From NCBI RefSeq assembly GCF_003284975.1, contig NZ_QMEU01000050.1, positions 1 through 32,349 on the forward strand: a stretch of 32,349 bases of DNA, in the 5' to 3' direction. The notes beneath the pieces were generated by a model. It was given only the letters and a program-made list of their open reading frames with translations. It was not told the DNA's origin and ran no database searches. This stretch comes from Mycobacterium colombiense. GTDB taxonomy: Bacteria; Actinomycetota; Actinomycetes; Mycobacteriales; Mycobacteriaceae. Position numbers and translations under genes: made by a program. Shown here piece after piece: positions 1 through 7,160 of the stretch (position 1 is the first letter of the stretch; every line of letters begins with the position of its first letter).

Positions 1-12
1 GGGGCTGCGGGG

Positions 13-1206
13 TTACGCCGAAGTGGGGACGCCGGAGATCGCGACCGCGGGTAAAGGCGCGGCGGCCGGCGGGCTCAGCGGCTTGGGGGCGGCCACCGGG
101 GCGGGCAGGCTGATCTTCGACAGCGGTTCGGACGCCTGCACCGGCGCCGGGGCCGGCGCCGGCTCGGGGACGATGAGGTGCTGCCCCGGGGTGGGCTGCA
201 GGGCCACGGTTCCCGTGTTGCGGATACCGATCGCCAACGCGATCTCGAGCGCCAGCACCGCACTGATGCCGACCACCGCCAGCCCGCTGCCGACCAGCAG
301 GACCGGCCGCCGCTTCGGCTGACTCTCCTCGGGAAGGAAGAGCTTCTCGATGACGACGGTGGGCGAGTCGGCGTCCTCGTCCCCCACCGCGCTGTACGCG
401 AGCTCGTCGTCACCGGGCTCCGCGCCGATCGGGACGTAGAGGTACTCGGGAAGCGAGTACTGGTCCACCGAGCCGGTGCCGGGATCCTGCGCATAGGCCA
501 GGGCGGCGGTCGACGAGGCAAACAGCGGCGCGTTCGCCGACGCCAGCGCGGCCCCGCGGGCCAGCGCGGTCTCCGGTTCCTCGGCCACACTCACGTCGAG
601 GAAGGTCGTCGACTGCAACACCGGCTTCAGCGGCGCGACGTCGATACCCGAGCCGACCAGCAACAGGCCGCCGGGCAGCAGTTCCAGCTTCTCCATCCCG
701 GCGACCATCGCGCTGAGTTGCTCGGCGGCATCGCCGTAGGACTGGGCGTGAATCTGTTGCTTGTAGACGTCGGGGATAGAGCCGTCGGAGGTCTCGACGA
801 CCGCCAGCGTCGCGGTGTCGGGCTCCACCAGCAGCACGGCGGTGCGCTCGTAACCCATTGCCCCGCCGACGTTTTGCGCCAGCGCCGCCGCGGCCAAAAA
901 CGCCGACACCAGCATGACGTTGTCGATCCGGTGGGCGGTCAGCGCGTCGCGCAGCGCCGCGGCTTCGAGTTGATCCGTCCACGTCACGCCGATCGACGAC
1001 AGCTCCATGCCGGCATCGACGGCGCCCTCACGGGTGCCCAAAATGGCCGAGATCACTTGGTCGGGCCCGGTCGCGGTGGCCGCGTCGTCAACGTCGGCGA
1101 CGTCGAACACGTCCTCTTCCACAGTTGCGCCGTCGGCGTATTCGCCTTCCAGGACGACCATCTGGATCGATGAGGGTGCCATCGACACCCCGAGCACGAT
1201 ATCCAA
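13..1206 (-). CDS. DUF7159-like mycobacterial membrane-anchored protein
   Basis: The 397-residue product has an acidic/neutral N-terminal region with an Hsp70/actin-like feel (repeated LLVGSG and AVLLVE strands). One hydrophobic helix lies near residues 310-335 (VLLVGSGLAVVGISAVLALE), and a Pro/Ala-rich tail follows. This layout matches the mycobacterial proteins annotated DUF7159, such as Rv0312-like proteins; the function is unknown. The open frame extends upstream to 1467. I chose a TTG start at 1206 because GGAGGGG lies 6 nt before it and the protein then begins directly with the conserved-looking DIVLGVSM segment; the upstream extension overlaps dcd. The gene follows dcd on the same strand after about 107 nt. 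The product is probably inner-membrane, with the Pro-rich tail on the far side of the helix. The family call is from memory. Confidence 0.75.
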   Translation of the reverse strand: MDIVLGVSMAPSSIQMVVLEGEYADGATVEEDVFDVADVDDAATATGPDQVISAILGTREGAVDAGMELSSIGVTWTDQLEAAALRDALTAHRIDNVMLVSAFLAAAALAQNVGGAMGYERTAVLLVEPDTATLAVVETSDGSIPDVYKQQIHAQSYGDAAEQLSAMVAGMEKLELLPGGLLLVGSGIDVAPLKPVLQSTTFLDVSVAEEPETALARGAALASANAPLFASSTAALAYAQDPGTGSVDQYSLPEYLYVPIGAEPGDDELAYSAVGDEDADSPTVVIEKLFLPEESQPKRRPVLLVGSGLAVVGISAVLALEIALAIGIRNTGTVALQPTPGQHLIVPEPAPAPAPVQASEPLSKISLPAPVAAPKPLSPPAAAPLPAVAISGVPTSA

Positions 1207-1313
1207 TACAAACCCCTCCAAAGGTATTGCACGATGAGCCACGGCCAGGCGGAGGAAAAAACCACGGCTAACTAAGTATCGCGCAGCAGGGGTGCGAAAG
1301 CGCCCCTGCGAAC

Positions 1314-1886
1314 CTATGTAGTCCGTATGAAGTTCTGATAGGAGCGCGACGGGGTGGGTCCCCGCTGGCCCTGGTACTTCGAACCAACTTGCGTACTGCC
1401 GTAAGGATGTTCGGCCGGGCTGGTCAACCGCAGAATGCACAGCTGACCGATCTTCATGCCCGGCCACAGCGTGATCGGCAGGTTGGCCACGTTGGACAAC
1501 TCCAGCGTGATGTGACCGCTGAAGCCGGGGTCGATGAACCCGGCCGTCGAGTGCGTCAGCAGGCCGAGGCGGCCCAGCGACGACTTGCCCTCCAGGCGCC
1601 CGGCGAGGTCGTCGGGCAGGGTGATGAGTTCCAGCGTCGAGCCCAGCACGAACTCCCCGGGATGCAGGACGAACGGCTCTCCGTCGACGGGTTCGACCAG
1701 GGTGGTCAGCTCGTCCTGTTGCTTGGCCGGGTCGATATGGGTGTAGCGGGTGTTGTTGAACACCCGGAACATGCAGTCAAGCCGCACATCGATGCTCGAC
1801 GGCTGCACCAGGGCGTCGTCCAACGGGTCGATGCCCAACCGCCCGGCGCTGATTTCGGCCCTGAGGTCGCGATCGGAGAGCAGCAC
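1314..1886 (-). CDS. dcd: Bifunctional dCTP deaminase/dUTPase
   Basis: The 190-residue protein belongs to the trimeric dUTPase/dCTP deaminase fold. It shows the signature GKSSLGRLGL (about residues 100-109), the STAGFIDPGFSGHITLE motif that follows, and the C-terminal segment YQGQRGPTPSRS that closes over the nucleotide. In mycobacteria this enzyme converts dCTP to dUMP in one polypeptide, removing dUTP and feeding thymidylate synthesis. Length and sequence match the M. tuberculosis Rv0321 type along the whole protein. The start is GTG at 1886. The hexamer TAGGCT ends 6 nt before it, so the mRNA may be leaderless. The neighbouring exported protein gene is the Rv0320-like partner, which supports orthology. 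Confidence 0.96.
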   Translation of the reverse strand: MLLSDRDLRAEISAGRLGIDPLDDALVQPSSIDVRLDCMFRVFNNTRYTHIDPAKQQDELTTLVEPVDGEPFVLHPGEFVLGSTLELITLPDDLAGRLEGKSSLGRLGLLTHSTAGFIDPGFSGHITLELSNVANLPITLWPGMKIGQLCILRLTSPAEHPYGSTQVGSKYQGQRGPTPSRSYQNFIRTT

Positions 1887-1892
1887 GCGACG

Positions 1893-1898
1893 AGCCTA
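1893..1898 (-). promoter_or_regulatory. Candidate -10 element (TAGGCT) for leaderless dcd transcript
   Basis: TAGGCT reads on the minus strand and fits TANNNT. It is followed by 6 nt and then the GTG of dcd, the spacing expected when the transcript begins at the start codon. No clear -35 was seen. Confidence 0.4.
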
Positions 1899-1915
1899 GC
1901 TTCTGCCGGGCGCGT

Positions 1916-2602
1916 TCAGCGGAGATAGACCTCGCTGCCGTCGGGATATCCGCCCCCGGTGGTCGTGACGTGCACGTGGTCGTAGTGGCCGAGCCGGCTC
2001 GGCTGCGCTCCGCCAGGCGTGTAGTAGACGCCGCGCCAGATGGCGTCCTGGATGCCGAAGCGGGTGGCGTTCTGCAGCACGTAGGCGACGACCGCGTTGC
2101 CCAGCGCGATGCCCTCCGCCGATTCCGGGTTGGGAATCATGACGTCGAGCGCCAGCCCCAGCGGGTGCCACGGCAACGGATCCGGGCGCACTCCCCCCAT
2201 CTCGTGGATCTGGGGAAAGTCGGCGGTGATGCTGCGGGCGACCAGGATCGTCCGGACCTGCAGGCCACGTTCCGGGGCGACGTCGGCGGTCAGCAGAGGC
2301 GCCCGCGTGTGATAGCGCGAGGCCGCGGCGGGCTCGGCATCACCTACTCCAGTGAGGTGGCGATTGGACGCCACGGTGACGATTTGCGCGCAGCACGGGG
2401 CGGGTTCGCTGATAACGGGCTTGGCCTCGACATGCGGCGCAATTGGGGTGACGTCGCCGGACACCGCGAAGAACACAGCCGCGGGGGCGAGCACCGCAGC
2501 CAGGGCCACCGACGGTTTACGTCGCTTCCTGGCTAACCTGTGCCGACCCACCCCGAGCACATTACGGCGCAATAACGGATTAATAAACATGCGAATGTGC
2601 AT
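1916..2602 (-). CDS. Exported LAS-type metal-binding protein (Rv0320-like)
   Basis: The 228-residue protein has a basic N-terminus followed by a hydrophobic segment (VALAAVLAPAAVFFAVSG, about residues 32-49), consistent with a signal peptide or membrane anchor. The C-terminal half contains HPLGLALD and, about 50 residues later, HYDHVHV. This H-x6-D plus HxH arrangement is that of LAS/M15-like zinc proteins and the ARB_07466-like C-terminal domain. It may act on cell-wall peptide or glycan, but the substrate is unknown. The gene lies 29 nt upstream of dcd on the same strand, as in M. tuberculosis. An alternative ATG start lies at 2590. Enzymatic activity is inference from the metal motif alone. 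Confidence 0.8.
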   Translation of the reverse strand: MHIRMFINPLLRRNVLGVGRHRLARKRRKPSVALAAVLAPAAVFFAVSGDVTPIAPHVEAKPVISEPAPCCAQIVTVASNRHLTGVGDAEPAAASRYHTRAPLLTADVAPERGLQVRTILVARSITADFPQIHEMGGVRPDPLPWHPLGLALDVMIPNPESAEGIALGNAVVAYVLQNATRFGIQDAIWRGVYYTPGGAQPSRLGHYDHVHVTTTGGGYPDGSEVYLR

Positions 2603-2711
2603 TTGTGAAAGGAATAACTCGGGTTCGGCGCGACGGCCGCGGCCCCGGAGTCGATGAGCCGTCCTGACCTCTACGGCTGCCGTCGGGTGCTAGCCTTCCT
2701 TGGCGAGAAGT

Positions 2712-2785
2712 GCCGATGTAGTTCAATGGCAGAACATCAGCTTCCCAAGCTGAATACGCGGGTTCGATTCCCGTCATCGGCTCCA
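2712..2785 (+). tRNA. tRNA-Gly(CCC)
   Basis: A complete cloverleaf is visible. The acceptor arms GCCGATG and CATCGGC pair over 7 bp. The anticodon stem TCAGC/GCTGA encloses the loop TTCCCAA, giving anticodon CCC. The T arm carries GGTTCGATTCC, and the CCA end is encoded at 2783-2785. Its 3' part doubles as the element's attachment site and is restored on integration, so the tRNA stays intact. Confidence 0.96.
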
Positions 2786-2786
2786 C
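2738..2786 (+). repeat. attL: 3' part of tRNA-Gly, 49-bp direct repeat
   Basis: The 49 bp from the anticodon stem through CCA plus one base are identical to 26926-26974. Flanking bases differ at both ends. This is the core of a tRNA-targeted attachment site for a tyrosine integrase. Confidence 0.93.
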
Positions 2787-2938
2787 TGTTTTCGCAGGTA
2801 ATTGTTGCTTTCTATGTTCCGCCGTACGGTGCCAGGGCTGCCTGCTCCCGGTCTGCTCCCGTGTTTTGCGGGGAAGCTACCGCTTGCATGGCCCGAGGTT
2901 GTTTGCCGTCCCGTTCGCGCATGCATCATGCTGGGAAC

Positions 2939-3721
2939 ATGGGTGAGGAGCAGATAACTTCGGGCGACCCTGAGGACTTCGGCGACGGTCCATACGCGGA
3001 TCACCCGATGCTGTCTGCTCTTCCGCGCGGGGTACGCCAGCGGATCGCCGACCAGATCAGGCGCGACAGGAGGATCGGAGCGATAAAGACTCTGCGCGAC
3101 GCCGTAGGTCCCCATCTGGGCCTCAAGGAGGCGAAAGACATCATCGACGGACTAGATGTAGCAGACGGCACGCGGCAGCCAGGAAAACAGGCGATGCCAA
3201 TGCAGCTGGCGAGCGGAAAGATCGACAAGGGGGGGACAACGCTAACGCTTTACCGCGATGGCACGTTCACCACGACAGGGCTGATTTTTACCAGTGACCC
3301 AGACCGCCTCATCGGTTTCTCTTCCGAGATTGATTCGATGCGTCGCAAGTCGATGACGGGGCGCGGTGCCGCTGCGATCGTCACCACGGGACTCACCGGA
3401 GCCCCGCTGTCAATGTTCGCCAGTAACAATCGCGGAGTGATCTACGTGACGATCACAGGGGAGTGGTCAGGTTCCAAGACGTACACGACCAAGAACCCCG
3501 GAAACAATCTCCTCTCGTCGATCAGGTCGTTACAGGCGGCAGCAGATCACTTGTTATCGTCGGCGTCCGCTCCCGCCACGACGTCGGAAGAGGGCAGCGC
3601 TACGGCAACACAGCAAAATAGCGATATCGCAACACAGTTGAAGATGATTGCGGAGTTGCACGCTAGTGGCGCGCTTTCGGATGAGGAGTTCGCAGCCGCG
3701 AAGACTCGGCTTCTGTCCTGA
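2939..3721 (+). CDS. L7/L12-like and SHOCT domain protein
   Basis: The 260-residue protein has three parts. Residues about 25-75 contain a segment (AIKTLRDAVGPHLGLKEAKD) resembling the ribosomal L7/L12 C-terminal fold. The middle is a beta-rich region (about residues 85-205) that could be a PH-like domain. The end is a SHOCT helix pair (QLKMIAELHASGALSDEEF). SHOCT domains commonly cap membrane- or phage-associated proteins of unknown function. The reading frame stays open upstream through the tRNA, so that extension cannot be real; the ATG at 2939 is the last good start before the conserved part. It is the only plus-strand gene in this backbone block and sits between attL and the integrase. 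It may be a lysogeny or immunity factor, which is inference from position. Confidence 0.72.
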   Translation: MGEEQITSGDPEDFGDGPYADHPMLSALPRGVRQRIADQIRRDRRIGAIKTLRDAVGPHLGLKEAKDIIDGLDVADGTRQPGKQAMPMQLASGKIDKGGTTLTLYRDGTFTTTGLIFTSDPDRLIGFSSEIDSMRRKSMTGRGAAAIVTTGLTGAPLSMFASNNRGVIYVTITGEWSGSKTYTTKNPGNNLLSSIRSLQAAADHLLSSASAPATTSEEGSATATQQNSDIATQLKMIAELHASGALSDEEFAAAKTRLLS

Positions 3722-3743
3722 GTTTGGTGGTGGTTGCGCCGCA

Positions 3744-5081
3744 TCAACGACGCAGCCTCACAACGTTAGTCGCACCGAGATGTGGCCTGGCCAGCCCTCC
3801 CAGGGCCGCCATCTCGTCGGCGTAGTCGTCGGCGAACAGGTGCATGTAAATCGTCTCGGTCGTGCTCGGCTTCGAGTGCCCCATGAACCTGCTCACCTTG
3901 TGTGTCGGAATGCCCGCCGCGACGCACAGGCTCGCGTACGAATGCCGCAGGGCGTGGAAGGTCAGCGCGGGCGGGATGACGGCACGTCCGGCGTGCCGAT
4001 TGGCCCGCAGAACCGCAGGGCGGTACACGGCCTTATAGAACGCGCCGTGCAGCAGCGGCGTTGACCAATCGAGCACCAGCCGCGCTTGCGCTTCAGTAAC
4101 CGTCAACCGCGCCAGGGCGTGCGCTTGGCGTTCTGCCGCTGTCCGCTCATCCTTGGGCGCTTTGACGCCGGACGGGCGCGGCATGGTCAACGTCATGCTT
4201 GGGAACAACGGAGCGCTTGGATCGGCGGCGTTCGGATGCTCGGCCAGGTAGTCACGCAGCAGCGCGGTCGTCTCAGCGGTCAGCGGTACCCGTCTGCGGC
4301 TACCCTTCGTCTTCGGCGGCAGTGTCGCCAGCTTCCCGCTGATGACGCGCACGGTGCGTTCAACTCTCAGCGCTCCCAGTGCCGGTGCGTCCGGCATGTC
4401 GACGTCACCAATCTGTAGGCCGCATAGCTCTGCTGCCCGCAGACCTGACCACGCCGCCGTATGCATGTAGACGTTGTACGGCCACGGCGTTGCCGCCACG
4501 AGCGCGGCCACCTGTGCCGCCGAGAGGAACAGGTTGGGATCATCGACAATGCCGGGGTTGCCGTCCTCTGTCGGCAGCTTGACGTGATCGGCAGGGTTGC
4601 CGGGCACCCGGTTGTCGATGACGGCTTGCTCCAAAACCATTCGAACGATCCAATATGCGTGCCGAACGGTGCTCGCTTTCTTGCCCGCGTCGATCATCCT
4701 GTTGACCCACTGCTGTACGTCGTCCCGCTTGATTGCATTCAGCGGGTAGCCACCAAACACGGCGTCGATCCCCAACTGCCGCATGTCGCCTCGGCGTTCG
4801 GCTTTCGGTGCCAGGGCGTAGCGGTAGCCGTCGAGCGTGCTGGCCTTCAGATCGCTGCGGGTGGCTAGCCAGTCCTTCGCGGCCTCCCGGAAGGTGATCG
4901 CACCAGCCTTCGGATCGAACTCGATGCCGCGCTGTATCCGCTCTTCGACTTTCGTCGCGTATGCCTTCGCGGCCTTGCGGGTGGTGAAGCTCTTGCCCGC
5001 CTCCGTGCGGTCCGGCAGTTCCCACCGCACGCGATACGTGACCTTGCCGCTGTCCCACACCCGCTTCTGCACCGATGCCAT
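3744..5081 (-). CDS. int: Tyrosine-family site-specific integrase
   Basis: The 445-residue tyrosine recombinase is of normal phage-integrase length. An N-terminal arm-binding domain (about 1-60) and a SAM-like core-binding domain (about 65-160) precede the catalytic domain. The catalytic residues are visible: R215 (SGLRAAEL), H376 and R379 (HALRHS), H402 (GHSKP) and nucleophile Y412 (TIYMHL). It should recombine the element's attP with the 3' end of tRNA-Gly, consistent with the 49-bp repeats. Its ATG overlaps the stop codon of the upstream serine recombinase (TGATG), so the two are translationally coupled. It converges on the SHOCT gene with a 22-nt gap. Confidence 0.95.
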   Translation of the reverse strand: MASVQKRVWDSGKVTYRVRWELPDRTEAGKSFTTRKAAKAYATKVEERIQRGIEFDPKAGAITFREAAKDWLATRSDLKASTLDGYRYALAPKAERRGDMRQLGIDAVFGGYPLNAIKRDDVQQWVNRMIDAGKKASTVRHAYWIVRMVLEQAVIDNRVPGNPADHVKLPTEDGNPGIVDDPNLFLSAAQVAALVAATPWPYNVYMHTAAWSGLRAAELCGLQIGDVDMPDAPALGALRVERTVRVISGKLATLPPKTKGSRRRVPLTAETTALLRDYLAEHPNAADPSAPLFPSMTLTMPRPSGVKAPKDERTAAERQAHALARLTVTEAQARLVLDWSTPLLHGAFYKAVYRPAVLRANRHAGRAVIPPALTFHALRHSYASLCVAAGIPTHKVSRFMGHSKPSTTETIYMHLFADDYADEMAALGGLARPHLGATNVVRLRR

Positions 5082-5830
5082 CAGCTTGCCTGCCTTTCAT
5101 CCTTGTACCGCTTGAGGATTCGCGCGACCGCACCATGCGACCACGCGCCGCCGCGCCGTGTCGGGTAACCCTCGAGGGTCAGCACGTCGGCAATTGCACG
5201 GGTGGACTCACCCTGAGCAGCGAGCGCTTTCATCCGCGCCAGGGCGCCTTGCTCAGCCGGGTCAGGCACCAGCCTGCCTGCCGGGTTCGTCTCGCTGCGC
5301 TTCTCGGCTCGCCACCCGTACGGGGTAGGCCCTTCGGCATGTCCACCAGCCGCGCGCTTGGCTCGTCTGCCCTCGCGGAGACGCTTCGCGATGAGCATGC
5401 GGTCCAGTTCGTGGAACAGGCCGCTCATCTTGCGCATCATCGTGCGCATCGGGTCGTCGGGGTCGTCGCGTGGAACCTCTTGCGCGGGAAGCGACACATA
5501 CACGCCCGCAGCATCATTCATCCACACCCGCCCGATGATCGCCTCTTGCACAGTGACCTCACGCGCGAGCCGGTCGAGGTCACGCACAATGATTCCGTCC
5601 GCAACACCGTTGTCCACCAGTGCAAGCGCCGCGGCTAGTCCCGGTCGCTCAGCGATACTCAGCGCTCCACTCTTGCCTTCATCTGCGCACGTCGCGACGA
5701 TCCGCGCATCAAGCACTTTCGCTGCCTCCTTGATCGCGGCTCGCTGCACGTCAAGGCCGAAACCGCTCGTGCTCTGCTCGATAGTCGAGCAGCGCAGATA
5801 GGCGACGAGCCGTCGCCTGCCCTGTGTCAT
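5081..5830 (-). CDS. Serine recombinase (resolvase domain plus short recombinase domain)
   Basis: The 249-residue protein has an N-terminal resolvase fold with nucleophile S15 in YLRCSTIEQ and an active-site arginine segment RDLDRLAR. A C-terminal recombinase/HTH region follows (PYGWRAEK, then STRAIADVLTLEGY and AVARILKR). It is longer than classic resolvases but far shorter than large serine integrases, and it lacks their zinc ribbon and coiled coil. It may act as a resolvase, an inversion enzyme or a relic of a second integration module. The stop codon overlaps the start of the tyrosine integrase by one base. Confidence 0.9.
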   Translation of the reverse strand: MTQGRRRLVAYLRCSTIEQSTSGFGLDVQRAAIKEAAKVLDARIVATCADEGKSGALSIAERPGLAAALALVDNGVADGIIVRDLDRLAREVTVQEAIIGRVWMNDAAGVYVSLPAQEVPRDDPDDPMRTMMRKMSGLFHELDRMLIAKRLREGRRAKRAAGGHAEGPTPYGWRAEKRSETNPAGRLVPDPAEQGALARMKALAAQGESTRAIADVLTLEGYPTRRGGAWSHGAVARILKRYKDERQAS

Positions 5831-5975
5831 CTTGCCTCCGAAAACGCTCTGACCTGTGCTGCCGCGTGTCCTGTAGGACGCGCGACACCTTCAGCATACC
5901 GCCTCTGAGCTGGGCAAACGTGCCTGCAGCACATGAATGGCGTTGTGCTGCACCAGATCCCAACTCCGGCATGGG

Positions 5976-6127
5976 CTATCGGTGCGGTAGTAGTTCGTCG
6001 CACCAGTACTCACAGGTCGTGCCGTCATCGAAGTCGACCCGCGCCATCTGTCGCCTGCGTCGAGCAATGTGCGCCTGACAATGCCGACGTGTCCGGTGTG
6101 CGGGTCGTGCCCGTTCTGCACCTTCAC
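5976..6127 (-). pseudogene. Possible small SH3-like/KOW-like gene broken by a -1 frameshift
   Basis: On the minus strand a GTG at 6127, with GAGG 7 nt upstream, opens a frame reading KVQNGHDPHTGHVGIVRRTL and continuing to a GDRW segment near 6043. The neighbouring frame then continues smoothly as RVDFDDGTTCEYWCDELL to a TAG at 5976-5978. Joined, the two halves give a protein of about 50 residues with a small beta-barrel look (G-x-V...W-x-V-x-FDDG...W-x-DEL). The junction is about 6035-6047 and would be restored by one added base. It could be a genuine decayed gene, a sequencing error or coincidence. No family name is claimed. Confidence 0.35.
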
Positions 6128-6212
6128 TTGCTGCCCTCGACACAGCAGCGCCGATGACGGGTCAGCTGGGGCGGGTGCGGGTAGCTCTCCGACCCGTCGT
6201 TCGGGTGCCTGC

Positions 6213-6878
6213 TCACAGCCGCCTACTCCGCACTCGCCGGGGCGGGCGGGGCTGCATGCGGGTGGCTCTCGCCTGACCAGCCACGGCCTGCTCCCAGCCG
6301 ACCAGTTCAGCGCTGGGCCGGCGGGGCGTGTGATGTTCGCCCTGCCACGGCGGAGGGCGGTTGTGGGCATCCGGGGTGGACGGCTCAGAACTGGGTGTAG
6401 ATGAGTGCTCAGGCTCGGCGTCGACTACCTCAGCGTCAATCGGCGCTGTGTCGGCGGCTAGCAAGGCGGTCGGGGCGCGGGCTTCGCTCTCGGCGCGGCT
6501 GATTTTCGCGATGCCGAGCAATTGTGCCCACGGCGCATCGGCGTCCGGCCCGACGGCGACCTTGCTTGTCACGCTGAAGCCCGCCCGGTCGAGTGCCGCG
6601 ATGATCGCACGCAGGGCGACGGCGTCGTCTGTGTCGCCGTCGAGGGCGAACCGCAATAGCTGCTGCATCAACGCATCTGCGGCTTGCTCAAGGCGACGTT
6701 TTGCTGCGGCCTTTACTTGCGGAGCGCTGCCGCCGTGGACCGGGCACACGACTGCACCCCTTGCGGCGGGTCGTCGGCACGGTTGGCCGTCGCTGTGGCG
6801 TCGCGCGGTGCATTTCCCATCGAAGGCGGTTTGGCCGCGCATGATCCGTTCTCTGTCGGCGCGTTCAGCAGTAGGCAT
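6213..6878 (-). CDS. Small-terminase-like phage protein with Cys/His motif
   Basis: The 221-residue protein has an N-terminal cysteine/histidine segment: KCTARR, then QPCRRPA, then VVCPVHGGSAPQV (about residues 22-54). A helical region (AAKRRLEQAADALMQQLLRFAL) and a low-complexity, probably disordered C-terminal third follow. The HGG-x-APQV signature is familiar from actinophage proteins often annotated as small terminase subunit or conserved phage protein, so a DNA-packaging recognition role is possible. AGCAGG lies 7-8 nt before the ATG. It is the last well-formed gene of the replication block before the recombinases. A lone small-terminase-like gene without a large subunit would fit a satellite that redirects a helper's packaging, but the family call is from memory. 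Confidence 0.6.
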   Translation of the reverse strand: MPTAERADRERIMRGQTAFDGKCTARRHSDGQPCRRPAARGAVVCPVHGGSAPQVKAAAKRRLEQAADALMQQLLRFALDGDTDDAVALRAIIAALDRAGFSVTSKVAVGPDADAPWAQLLGIAKISRAESEARAPTALLAADTAPIDAEVVDAEPEHSSTPSSEPSTPDAHNRPPPWQGEHHTPRRPSAELVGWEQAVAGQARATRMQPRPPRRVRSRRL

Positions 6879-6938
6879 GTCGTAATCCTGCTTTCGTGTG
6901 TTCTGTTGGTGGAAAAACTTTTTCGCGTGTCATTCCCT

Positions 6939-7160
6939 GTCACCCCTGCCGTCACCCCCGATCATCGCCCCTCTACCTGCGGCTTTCGGGTTCTGTCACC
7001 CCCGTCAGCCCCTCAGCCCTCTTTGCGCTCTGCACTTCTCCGTTTCTTCGCCTACTACAACAAAAGTCTCTATCTAGAGGTGACAGGGGTGACACCGCAG
7101 CTCAGGCAGTGTTTTTCGAGGGTGACGCAGGGGGTGACACAAGGGTGACACGGGGGTGAC
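6939..7160 (+). repeat. Cluster of GGGTGAC/GTCACCC iterons, candidate replication origin
   Basis: GTCACCC occurs at 6939, 6951 and 6995. The inverted form GGGTGAC occurs at 7087, 7120, 7132, 7143 and 7154, with a partial GGTGAC at 7079. Neighbouring copies are mostly 11-12 bp apart, about one helical turn. The two orientations flank a relatively AT-rich stretch (about 7047-7078). The right-hand copies overlap the 3' end of the helicase gene. This layout is typical of an iteron origin recognised by the element's own replication protein; P4-type alpha proteins recognise a GGTGAACA-like repeat. An operator role is also possible. Confidence 0.55.

Noticed and set aside
1207..1467. N-terminal extension of the DUF7159-like protein
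   Set aside because: It overlaps the dcd gene on the same strand, and a TTG with a strong RBS lies at 1206.
2654..2938. Upstream extension of the SHOCT gene frame
   Set aside because: It would read through the tRNA-Gly gene and has no plausible coding content; the ATG at 2939 is used instead.
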